Notes under the pieces: generated by a model
Told to the model about the DNA's origin: nothing
The model's input: only the letters and a program-made list of their open reading frames with translations
Database searches by the model: none
Shown here: in pieces, positions 8,382 through 16,211 of the stretch
Layout: every line of letters starts with the position of its first letter
Numbering within the stretch: position 1 is the stretch's first letter
From: Delta-02 sp964513565
GTDB taxonomy: Bacteria; Desulfobacterota; Syntrophorhabdia; Syntrophorhabdales; Syntrophorhabdaceae
Assembly (NCBI GenBank): GCA_964513565.1
Contig: CAZENE010000016.1
Location: 7,617-71,616 of the forward strand
Direction: 5' to 3'
DNA: 64,000 nucleotides
Position numbers and translations under genes: made by a program

Positions 8382-9362
8382 ATGGACACGATCATTATGT
8401 TCGTCGAAACGAAAGGTAATGAAGTCAGAAAAGCCTCCATGGAATTGTTGTGCGAAGGGGCACGGCTTGCCGCGGAAGGTAAATTTGCTGTCGAGGCGGT
8501 CTGCTTCGGGACGCTGACGGATATGCTCAAAGAAAAGCTCCTGTGTTATGCCTCAAGGATCGTCCATTTTACCGATGCGTCTCTTGCCTCATACAGCCCC
8601 GAGGGGTACGCGTATGCACTTGCGGGATACGCAAAAGAGGTACAGGCAAAAATGATAATTGCGGGGGCGACAGGTATTGCAAGGGATTTTTTCCCGCGTG
8701 CAGCGGTAATGCTCGATGCCGGGATGATATCCGATGTGACCGCGGCAAATTGGGGCAATGACCCACTTACGTTCATCCGGCCCCAGTTCGGCGGCAAGGT
8801 ACTTGCGGAGGTCTCGTTTTCTCAATCCCCTGTTGTCGTAACGGTCAGACCTAATAGCTTTGCCATTAAAATGCCGGAAGGCATACAGGGGGAATATGTG
8901 GAAAGATCGGCCGGCCTGCCGGACGGCGCTATCCACACACGGCTTATACGCCGCGGCGAAGCGACACCCGGCTCGGTCGACCTTACGGAGGCCGATCTCA
9001 TCGTGGCCGGTGGGAGGGGCCTCAAGGCCGCCGAAAATTTTAAGCTGATCGAAGACCTGGCGGCTCTTATCGGGGCGACGGTGGGAGCGACCCGGTCAGT
9101 TGTCGATGCCAAATGGCGCGAGCAGGCGGACCAGGTAGGAAAAAGCGGAAAGACGGTGTCACCGAAGCTGTATATCTGTGCGGGCATATCGGGCGCTATC
9201 CACCATATCATGGGAATGGACACGTCAAAGGTTGTCGTGGCGATCAACCGCGATCCGAACGCGATCATCTTCAATTATGCCAATTACGGGATCATCGGTG
9301 ACCTTTTCGAGGTGCTGCCTGCTATGGCCGAGGAGATCAAAAAGCGCAGGGAAAAGGGATAA
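8382..9362 (+). CDS. etfA: Electron transfer flavoprotein, alpha subunit
   Basis: A protein of 326 residues. The C-terminal FAD domain is clear: LIVAGGRGLKAAENFKLIED near residue 206, GATRSVVDAKWREQADQVGKSGKTVSPKL split over the next segment, and the alpha signature YICAGISGAIHHIMGM followed by VVAINRDPNAIIFNYANYGIIGD. GGGAGG at 8371-8376 precedes the ATG at 8382; an upstream in-frame start at 8316 lies inside etfB and was rejected. The stop TAA overlaps the fixC start by one base (TAATG), so the ETF and its quinone-side dehydrogenase are made together. Confidence 0.93.
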   Translation: MDTIIMFVETKGNEVRKASMELLCEGARLAAEGKFAVEAVCFGTLTDMLKEKLLCYASRIVHFTDASLASYSPEGYAYALAGYAKEVQAKMIIAGATGIARDFFPRAAVMLDAGMISDVTAANWGNDPLTFIRPQFGGKVLAEVSFSQSPVVVTVRPNSFAIKMPEGIQGEYVERSAGLPDGAIHTRLIRRGEATPGSVDLTEADLIVAGGRGLKAAENFKLIEDLAALIGATVGATRSVVDAKWREQADQVGKSGKTVSPKLYICAGISGAIHHIMGMDTSKVVVAINRDPNAIIFNYANYGIIGDLFEVLPAMAEEIKKRREKG

Positions 9363-10651
9363 TGGACAAAATAGATGCGATCATAGTCGGGGGTGGCCTG
9401 GCGGGGCTGTCTGCGGCGTATACGCTGGCGGAGGCTGGAAAACAGGTCATTCTTCTCGAACGCGGGGATGCGCCGGGGAGCAAGAACGTGACGGGAGGAA
9501 GGCTGTATGTCGGCCCTATCAGGAAATATCTGCCGGGGATCGTGGAAGCGGCTCCCTTCGAGCGCCACGTCGTAAAGGAGATGATCACCGTTCTCGACGA
9601 GGACAGCGCACTTTTATGTGAATATGCCAACGCCAGGTGGCGGCGGAAACCGTACATGAGCTATACCATCCTGAGGGCAAAATTTGACAGCTGGTTTGCG
9701 GACCAGGCCGCTGCAAAAGGCGCATTTATCATACCCCGGAAAAAGGTTGACGGCCTCCTTTGGGAAGACGGAAAGGTCGCAGGGATCAAATCAGGCTCCG
9801 AAGAGATCGGTGCGCACGTGGTTATTGCAGCCGACGGCGCCCTGTCGTTCATGGCCCGGCAGGCTGAAATGCGAGGACCCCATAAGCCCGAGGACCTGGC
9901 TGTCGCAGTTAAGGAAATATATCAGCTTGACGCAAAAGTGATCGAGGAACGTTTCGGACTCAAGAATGATGAAGGCGCTGCCGGCCTTTACATGGGCTCC
10001 ATAACACAGGGAATGTTCGGTGGGGGGTTTCTTTACACGAACCAAGATACGTTGTCGCTGGGGCTCGTGCTCGGTATAAAGCAGCTTGCGTCGAACGACC
10101 GCGGTCTTGACGCTCCGTCCCTCATGGAATCATTTACGGCACGGCCCGAGGTGCAGCGTTTTATCAAGGGGGGTGAGCTTAAGGAGTATTCCGCCCATAT
10201 CATATCCGAGGCCGGGATCGGCACCATGCCGAAGCTTGTGACGGGAGGCATGCTTGTTGCCGGTGATGCAGCGGGTTTTGCACTGAATCTCGGTTTGACC
10301 GTGAGGGGTATGGAATTTGCGGTTGCGTCCGGAGTTCTGGCTGCCGAAACCGCTCTCGAAGCGCTCAACAGGAACGACACGTCGGCGGGCGGGCTTTCGG
10401 GGTATGAAAAGAGATTGCGGGAAAGCTTCGTGCTGCCGGATATGGAGACTTTCAGGAATGCCCGGGAGGTCCTCGACAGGCGGCGGCTTTTTACCGTTTA
10501 TCCGCGGTTCGTTTGCGAGCTCTTCGATGAACTGTTCACGATCGATGATGGATCGAAGGAAAGCCTTTATGCATCGGCCAAACGTGTGGCCAAGAAATAT
10601 GTCCTCAATATGGACACGATAAGGGACATTCTTGCCGCGAGGAAATTATGA
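9362..10651 (+). CDS. fixC: FixC-type flavoprotein (ETF-quinone oxidoreductase relative)
   Basis: A protein of 429 residues. The N-terminus carries the FAD dinucleotide motif GGGLAGLSAAYTLAEAGKQVILLERG (positions 9-34, of which GxGxxG-like glycines are visible). A second FAD stretch, GMLVAGDAAGFALNLGLT, is near residue 295. FixC proteins resemble the FAD/quinone part of ETF:quinone oxidoreductase and work with the ferredoxin-like FixX at the membrane, delivering ETF electrons to menaquinone or, in bifurcating systems, splitting them. Overlaps of one base with etfA and four with fixX point to a stable EtfAB-FixCX complex. In a syntroph this could be the energy-critical exit for acyl-CoA electrons. 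Confidence 0.92.
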   Translation: MDKIDAIIVGGGLAGLSAAYTLAEAGKQVILLERGDAPGSKNVTGGRLYVGPIRKYLPGIVEAAPFERHVVKEMITVLDEDSALLCEYANARWRRKPYMSYTILRAKFDSWFADQAAAKGAFIIPRKKVDGLLWEDGKVAGIKSGSEEIGAHVVIAADGALSFMARQAEMRGPHKPEDLAVAVKEIYQLDAKVIEERFGLKNDEGAAGLYMGSITQGMFGGGFLYTNQDTLSLGLVLGIKQLASNDRGLDAPSLMESFTARPEVQRFIKGGELKEYSAHIISEAGIGTMPKLVTGGMLVAGDAAGFALNLGLTVRGMEFAVASGVLAAETALEALNRNDTSAGGLSGYEKRLRESFVLPDMETFRNAREVLDRRRLFTVYPRFVCELFDELFTIDDGSKESLYASAKRVAKKYVLNMDTIRDILAARKL

Positions 10652-10929
10652 CAAAAAAAGTAGAGGAGAAAATAGCCCTCAATGCGATAAGGAATGATGA
10701 CAAGAGCCATATCGTGCTGGATCAGTCGGTTTGCGCAGGGTGCAGAGAGCGCATGTGCATCAAGGTATGCCCGGCACACCTTTACTCGCTGAATGAAGAG
10801 ACCGGCGAAATGGTGGTCGAATATGCAGGATGCCTCGAATGCGGGACATGTCTCATCGCCTGCACGTACGGTTCGATAAAATGGGATTATCCTTCAGGGG
10901 AATTTGGAGTTCAATACAGATACGGTTAA
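10648..10929 (+). CDS. fixX: FixX-type ferredoxin-like protein
   Basis: A protein of 93 residues with two cysteine groups, CAGCRERMCIKVCP near 28-41 and GCLECGTCLIAC near 63-74. This is the 4Fe-4S pattern of FixX, the iron-sulfur partner of FixC that corresponds to the C-terminal domain of ETF:quinone oxidoreductase. ATGA overlap with fixC. The conserved tail IKWDYPSGEFGVQYRYG is typical. The next gene, a regulator, starts 17 bases downstream of the stop. Confidence 0.93.
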   Translation: MTKKVEEKIALNAIRNDDKSHIVLDQSVCAGCRERMCIKVCPAHLYSLNEETGEMVVEYAGCLECGTCLIACTYGSIKWDYPSGEFGVQYRYG

Positions 10930-10946
10930 GAGCAGGGAGCAAACAA

Positions 10947-11663
10947 ATGGATAGTTCAAAAAAGACACCGACAACAGGGCCGTTCAAAGGCATCCGTGCG
11001 CTCGGTAAACCGCGTTCCATGGGAGACATTGCGTACGATTACCTGAAACAGGCAATTATAAAGGGGGATATCCCTCCAGGGCAGAGGCTTATAGAGAATC
11101 AGCTTTCGGCGTTAATGGAGGTGAGCAGGGTCCCCGTGCGGGAGGCCGTCAAGAAACTGGAGCAGGAAGGCCTCGTGGAAAGGTCCGGGGTGCGCGGGTT
11201 CGTGGTAAAGGGCCTGAACCGGAAGGAGATCGAAGAGACTCTCGGCATACGGGCGCTGCTTGAAAGCTACGCGGCATACCTCGCAACGGAAAATATGGAT
11301 GATGATATCCTGAAGAAGCTGGAGGACAGCATACGCGCCTACCGGACGGTCCTCGAAAAGAAAGGGAACAATACCGACAAGCTGATGCAGCTTAATAGCC
11401 AGTTCCATGAGATCATCTACAAGGCCGCGGGAAGCGCCAGGCTCTATTCCCTCATCAGCAGCTTCAGGGATGCGATCCATCGCTACCGCAGGCCGTTGCT
11501 TGCATCCGAGCATTATGCGCATGTATCCCTTCATGATCATGAAGACATGGTAAGGGCGATGCGCCTGAAGGACAAAAAAAAAGTCGAGCAGTTGGTGAGA
11601 AAACATATTCTCCGGGGAATGGACATTATAATCCAGGAACTCGACGCAGGCAGAACGGTGTAA
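10947..11663 (+). CDS. GntR-family regulator with FCD domain
   Basis: A protein of 238 residues. A winged helix occupies about residues 22-88 (YDYLKQAIIKGDIPPGQRL, VSRVPVREAVKKLEQEGLV), followed by an all-helical FCD ligand domain. The FCD metal/ligand histidines are visible in LNSQFHEII, LHDHEDMV and VRKHILRG. FCD regulators usually bind an organic acid pathway intermediate and repress until it appears. The ATG at 10947 is chosen; a longer frame from 10830 would run inside fixX. The three TGTATACAA-type palindromes at 1519, 2893 and 2987 are good operator candidates because GntR/FCD proteins often bind short TNGTNNACNA sites. Location inside the operon implies autoregulation. Confidence 0.9.
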   Translation: MDSSKKTPTTGPFKGIRALGKPRSMGDIAYDYLKQAIIKGDIPPGQRLIENQLSALMEVSRVPVREAVKKLEQEGLVERSGVRGFVVKGLNRKEIEETLGIRALLESYAAYLATENMDDDILKKLEDSIRAYRTVLEKKGNNTDKLMQLNSQFHEIIYKAAGSARLYSLISSFRDAIHRYRRPLLASEHYAHVSLHDHEDMVRAMRLKDKKKVEQLVRKHILRGMDIIIQELDAGRTV

Positions 11664-11695
11664 CGGGCAAAGAAAGATACACGAAGGAGGCATCT

Positions 11696-12097
11696 TTGAA
11701 TACAAGTCCCATTAAGATCTTGGTAGCCAAGCCGGGCTTGGACGGACACGACCGGGGGGCGAAGGTTGTTGCCCACGCCCTGAAGGAAGCGGGTATGGAA
11801 GTGATTTATACCGGGCTTCATAAAACGGTCGATCAGATCATCCGGATAGCCGTGCAGGAAGACGTGGATGTGATCGGGCTGTCAATCATGAGCGGCGCGC
11901 ATATCCCGATCACAGAGAAACTGGTAAAAAGAGCGAAGGAAGAGGGCATTGATGACAAGATGGTCGTTGTCGGCGGGGTTATACCGAACCGTGATATTCC
12001 GAGGCTCAAGGAGCTTGGCGTCAAGGGGGTGTTCCCCGGCGGTACGCCGTTTTCCGAGATCACCGGTTTTATCGCCGAAAACGTCAAGAAGCCCTGA
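11696..12097 (+). CDS. B12-binding subunit of an acyl-CoA mutase
   Basis: A protein of 133 residues that is entirely the cobalamin-binding domain of the methylmalonyl-CoA mutase family. LVAKPGLDGHDRGAK holds the DxHxxG motif whose His coordinates cobalt, with SIMSGAH and VVGGVIP as the other cofactor contacts. The start is a TTG at 11696, six bases after a strong AAGGAGG (11684-11690); no ATG is available before the conserved sequence. The large subunit follows after 11 bases. Such split mutases are known for isobutyryl-, hydroxyisobutyryl- and some methylmalonyl-type enzymes. Confidence 0.93.
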   Translation: MNTSPIKILVAKPGLDGHDRGAKVVAHALKEAGMEVIYTGLHKTVDQIIRIAVQEDVDVIGLSIMSGAHIPITEKLVKRAKEEGIDDKMVVVGGVIPNRDIPRLKELGVKGVFPGGTPFSEITGFIAENVKKP

Positions 12098-12108
12098 GGA
12101 GGCATTAC

Positions 12109-13737
12109 ATGGGTGTAGCCAAATATACGAAGGATGAAAAAGATCGGATCACCGATGTGGAACTTCAGTCGGGAATACACGTCAAGGCATGTTACGGGCC
12201 GGAAGACCTCGAGCACGTCGGGTTTTCCTATGAAAAAGACCTTGCCCTACCGGGGCAGTACCCGTTCACACGCGGCATACACGCGGAAGGCTTCCGCAGC
12301 AGGGCATGGACGACCCGGCAGTACACCGGTTTCGGCACCCCCGAGGAATCCAACGAACGGTTCAAGCTAATGATATCACACGGGCAGACAGGTCTTAATG
12401 TTGCCTTCGACTTGCCTACGCAAATGGGTTATGACTCGGACGACCCGATGGCCGAAGGGGAGGTCGGAAGGGTCGGAATGGCTATCGATTCACTTCGTGA
12501 TTTCGAGATCGCATTCAAGGATATCAATCTCGAGAAGATCGGGTCAGGGCTCACGATAAATGCGGTGGCATCGATCATGCTTGCAATGTACCAGGCTGTT
12601 GCGGAAAAATACAGGTTTGACCCGAAAAAGATTTCAGCCACGCCCCAGAACGATATCCTGAAAGAAATGATCGGCAGGGGTTCATGGATCTTTCCCGTCG
12701 AGCCTGCTGTGAATCTTATCGGAGATACGATCGAGTACTCGATGACGACGCTGCCGAGGACCAATCCCGTCAGTATATGCGGGTACCATATCCGGGAATC
12801 AGGGGCAACGCCAGCCCAAGAGATCGGGTACGCGATCCTGATTGCGAATGCGTATATCGACAATGTCCTCAAGCGCGGCTATGATGTCGATGATTTTGTC
12901 GGCCGGTTCTCATTTAACCTGAACGTTTTCGGGAATATCTGGGAACAGGTGGCCAAGTTCCGCGCGGCACGGAAGCTCTGGGCACGCAATCTCAAAGAAA
13001 AATACAGGGTCAAGAAGGACTCGAATATGTATTTGCGCGGCCTTTTTGGCGGCGGAGGCTACGGCCTTACAAAGGCGCAGCCCGAGAACAACATCATGCG
13101 CGGCGCGTATTATGCCCTTTCCGCGGCGCTGGCAGGGGCACAGACCATCGCGCTTTGCAGTTATGATGAGGCCTACACAATTCCAACGCCGCATTCCGCC
13201 ATAATCTCGCTGCGTACGTTGCAGCTCCTTATGGATGAGATAGGCCTTCGCGACACGGTCGACCCGCTTGCCGGAAGCTACTTTATCGAAACGATAACGA
13301 AGGAAATGGAGGCAAAGATCGAAGAGGAAATGGCCAAGATCGAAAAGATCGGAGGGATCGTCGAGGCCGTGGCAACGGGCTACATCCAGCGCCTTGTGTC
13401 CCGGCAGGCATACGAATATGAAAAAGGGCTGCAGTCGGGAACGCTGAAAAAGGTCGGTCTCAACATTCATACTGAAGGCGAGCCGATGGAGGTCGAACTT
13501 CACGAATACACGGGTGAATCGGCAGAAAAGCAGATAGCTGCATTAAAAGAGCTCAGGCGCGAAAGAAGCGCCGCAGATGTGAGACGCACTCTCGAGGAAC
13601 TGGAGGCGGGAACGAGGGCTGGAAAGAACGTCATGCCGTGCCTTGTCGAATGCTGCAAGGCCTATGCAACCGTAGGGGAGATGGCCCGGGTCTTCAGGGA
13701 TGTATTCGGTGAGTTTCGGGAACCCGGGTTGTTTTAA
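12109..13737 (+). CDS. Acyl-CoA mutase, large (substrate-binding) subunit
   Basis: A protein of 542 residues homologous to the TIM-barrel part of methylmalonyl-CoA mutase, without the B12 domain, which is the separate gene just upstream. It catalyses a 1,2-carbon-skeleton rearrangement of a CoA ester by an adenosylcobalamin radical mechanism. Key residues can be aligned: Tyr72 in RQYTGFGTPEESN, Gln180 and Arg190 in TPQNDILKEMIGR, and His227 in ICGYHIRESGA. They keep the exact spacing of Tyr89, Gln197, Arg207 and His244 of the Propionibacterium enzyme. Since Arg207 binds the free carboxylate of succinyl/methylmalonyl-CoA, the substrate here is probably a dicarboxylic mono-CoA ester, for example an aryl-succinyl-CoA. 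MeaB is encoded in the same operon. Confidence 0.93.
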   Translation: MGVAKYTKDEKDRITDVELQSGIHVKACYGPEDLEHVGFSYEKDLALPGQYPFTRGIHAEGFRSRAWTTRQYTGFGTPEESNERFKLMISHGQTGLNVAFDLPTQMGYDSDDPMAEGEVGRVGMAIDSLRDFEIAFKDINLEKIGSGLTINAVASIMLAMYQAVAEKYRFDPKKISATPQNDILKEMIGRGSWIFPVEPAVNLIGDTIEYSMTTLPRTNPVSICGYHIRESGATPAQEIGYAILIANAYIDNVLKRGYDVDDFVGRFSFNLNVFGNIWEQVAKFRAARKLWARNLKEKYRVKKDSNMYLRGLFGGGGYGLTKAQPENNIMRGAYYALSAALAGAQTIALCSYDEAYTIPTPHSAIISLRTLQLLMDEIGLRDTVDPLAGSYFIETITKEMEAKIEEEMAKIEKIGGIVEAVATGYIQRLVSRQAYEYEKGLQSGTLKKVGLNIHTEGEPMEVELHEYTGESAEKQIAALKELRRERSAADVRRTLEELEAGTRAGKNVMPCLVECCKAYATVGEMARVFRDVFGEFREPGLF

Positions 13738-13774
13738 AAGAGGTTTCAATGGCCACACGGAATCCAGAATATGC

Positions 13775-14085
13775 TTGTCACCCCGGCCGGGCACCCTCTG
13801 GGTGGGCGGAATCCAAGGTTTGCCTTATGCAGCTTTCTGATCGTGCACACTATTTTGATAGAGAAGATATAGGAAAAACAAAACCTTGGATCCCGGCGTC
13901 AAGCGCCGGGATGACGATTAAAGGAAAGATCCAGGCCTCCGGGACTACGATTGGAAGGGGAATTGAAGGGGGGGATTCCGGTCTCAAACGCCGGAATGAC
14001 GGTGGTGCATCCGGAAATGCAATAACTGGGTCTGGACGGAATGGGGAATTGCGACACGGTCTTTTCCCCGGAATGACGAGCGAAG
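13775..14085. repeat. Cluster of dispersed hairpin repeats in a 377-bp gene-free stretch
   Basis: Between the mutase and hyuA (13738-14114) there is no gene. It holds several short GC-rich inverted repeats of the dispersed kind ending in GGATGACG or GGAATGACG: TCCCGGCG/CGCCGGGA (13891-13898 with 13904-13911), ATTCCGG/CCGGAAT (13975-13981 with 13991-13997), a half-copy CCCCGGAATGACGAG near 14066, and a related CACCCCGGCCGGG near 13780. They probably form hairpins in the operon transcript. Confidence 0.7.
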
Positions 14086-14114
14086 ACTGAAAAGGGTTCA
14101 AAAAGGGGGCAGTC

Positions 14115-16211
14115 ATGCACGAGATGTATTACCGGCTTGGATGTGATATAGGGGGAACATTCACCGATTTCGTTTTGCTTAACGACCAGACCGGGGAGAT
14201 CATGACCGGCAAATGCCTGACAACACCGCGCGACCCGTCGGATGCGGTTGAAGAAGGGATACAGGGGCTTGAACAGGCGAATCCCGATTTTGTCAGGAAG
14301 CTGGATGAGATTATCCATGGCACTACTCTTGTCATAAATTCCATAATTGAAAGAAAGGGTGCGCGAACGGGCCTTATCACCACCAGGGGCTTCCGGGACG
14401 TGCTGGAGATCGGACGCGAGATCCGCTATGCGCCGTACGACATTTTTTCAGAATTTCCGGAACCGCTGATCCCGAGGAAATTCCGTCTTGAAGTCGACGA
14501 GCGGATCCGCAGCGACGGCACGGTCCTAAAGCGGCTCGATCCCGAAAATGCGCGGTCGGTCGTCAGGGCCCTTGTCGACATGGGAGTCGAGTCCATCGCG
14601 GTGTGCCTTCTCAATTCGTTCGAAAACCCCGTCCACGAACACATGATCGAGGAGATCATTGAGAAGGAGGCGCCGGGCATTTCGGCATCGATCTCGTATC
14701 ATGTCCTTCCCCAGATCAAGGAATACGAAAGGACGAGCACGACCGTAACAAATGCGTATGTAAAGCCTCTCACCGGCCGTTACCTTTCGAAATTGTCCGG
14801 ACGGCTGCAATCGATAGGCTTTACCGGCAAACTGTTTATCATGCTGTCGAGCGGCGGTGTTACGTCCGTCGAGACGGCCGCACAGTTCCCCGTCAGGATA
14901 ATAGAATCAGGACCGACCGCGGCCGTCATAGCCGGCCAGTATTATGGAAAGCACTTCAACATCCCGGAGATGTTTTGCTTTGACATGGGCGGGACCACGG
15001 CGAAATCGTGCCTCATCCAGAAAGGCGTTGCGGGTGTAGTGCCTACCTTTGAGGTGGGCCGGGTCCAGAGGTTCATGAAGGGAAGCGGGCTTACCATTCA
15101 GGTACCGGTCGTCGACCTCATGGAGATCGGGGCGGGCGGCGGGTCCATCGCAAAAATCAGCAAACTCGGGACGCTTCAGGTAGGTCCCGAAAGCTCCGGA
15201 GCGGATCCGGGGCCGATCTGCTATGGCAGGGGCGGGACGGACCCATGTGTGACCGATGCTGACCTTCTCCTCGGCTACCTCGATGAAAGTTACTTTCTCG
15301 GCGGCACGATGAAACTCGATAAAGAAAGGGCCCGCCGCGGTGTTGAGGAAAAAATCGCCAAACCTCTCGGCGTCTCTTTCATCCAGGCTGTCTGGGGCAT
15401 CCATGATCTTATAAACGAGACCATGGCCGCCGCGGCGAAGACGCATATTGCCGAAAAGGGAGGCAACCCGAAAATTGTCACCATTGCCGCCTTTGGGGGT
15501 GCAGGGCCTGTCCATGCCTATGGCCTTGCCAAAAAGCTTGGTTCGCCCCGCATGATGGTGCCGCCGAATGCCGGTGTCGGGTCCGCAATGGGATTTTTCA
15601 CAGCGCCGCGCGCATTTGACCTCTTGAGAAGTCATAAGGTCTCGCTAAGTGACGCTTCTTTTGGAGATATCGAGGATATCTTCCGTCAGCTCGAGGCTGA
15701 CGCCGCACAGATACTCAAGAAAGAGGCGAGCGGTGACGTGATCCGCTTCGAAAGGACGATCGATATGCGATTTGTCGGCCAGGGCTCGGAGATGAATATA
15801 GCGGTGCCCGACGGCGATTTTGCGACGATCAAAAAGACCGATGTCAGGCGCTTTTTCGATACCGCATACGAGAAGCTTTATGGCCGCACGTATCCGGATT
15901 CCGAAGTTGAGTTCATAAACTTCAAGGTCAGGGCCAGCCTTCCGGAAAAGCTCTTGCAGCTTCCGAAGATCGACGGGGCGGAGAAGACCCTCGATCGCGC
16001 GGTCAAAGGGCAGCGCCTCGCGTATTCCCCCGTCTCCACTGATTTTATTCCCTTTACCGTGTATGATCGCTACAAGCTTTTCCCGTCGGCCCAGTTTCCC
16101 GGCCCGGCGATAATAGAGGAGAAGGAATCGACCCTTATCGTCGGGGAAGGCTCACGCGTCTCAGTAGATGATTACGGTTTCCTCTGGATCGATATAAAGG
16201 AGGTGTGCTGA
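14115..16211 (+). CDS. HyuA-type hydantoinase/oxoprolinase, ATP-binding subunit
   Basis: A protein of 698 residues of the N-methylhydantoinase A family. An N-terminal ASKHA-type nucleotide-binding stretch, GCDIGGTFTDFVL, is followed by HGTTLVINSIIERKGARTG and by a second phosphate-binding stretch, CFDMGGTTAKSCLI, near residue 291. These enzymes use ATP to hydrolyse cyclic amides, or to carboxylate ketones in acetone/acetophenone carboxylases. The partner HyuB overlaps by one base. No biotin-like or gamma subunit follows, which favours ring opening over carboxylation. In anaerobic indoleacetate degradation a HyuA/HyuB pair opens the lactam of oxindole acetate; the same job fits here (inference). 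Confidence 0.92.
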   Translation: MHEMYYRLGCDIGGTFTDFVLLNDQTGEIMTGKCLTTPRDPSDAVEEGIQGLEQANPDFVRKLDEIIHGTTLVINSIIERKGARTGLITTRGFRDVLEIGREIRYAPYDIFSEFPEPLIPRKFRLEVDERIRSDGTVLKRLDPENARSVVRALVDMGVESIAVCLLNSFENPVHEHMIEEIIEKEAPGISASISYHVLPQIKEYERTSTTVTNAYVKPLTGRYLSKLSGRLQSIGFTGKLFIMLSSGGVTSVETAAQFPVRIIESGPTAAVIAGQYYGKHFNIPEMFCFDMGGTTAKSCLIQKGVAGVVPTFEVGRVQRFMKGSGLTIQVPVVDLMEIGAGGGSIAKISKLGTLQVGPESSGADPGPICYGRGGTDPCVTDADLLLGYLDESYFLGGTMKLDKERARRGVEEKIAKPLGVSFIQAVWGIHDLINETMAAAAKTHIAEKGGNPKIVTIAAFGGAGPVHAYGLAKKLGSPRMMVPPNAGVGSAMGFFTAPRAFDLLRSHKVSLSDASFGDIEDIFRQLEADAAQILKKEASGDVIRFERTIDMRFVGQGSEMNIAVPDGDFATIKKTDVRRFFDTAYEKLYGRTYPDSEVEFINFKVRASLPEKLLQLPKIDGAEKTLDRAVKGQRLAYSPVSTDFIPFTVYDRYKLFPSAQFPGPAIIEEKESTLIVGEGSRVSVDDYGFLWIDIKEVC

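Noticed and set aside
10830..10946. Extended start for the GntR gene inside fixX
   Set aside because: The extension overlaps a well-supported ferredoxin gene in another frame; conserved HTH sequence starts after 10947.
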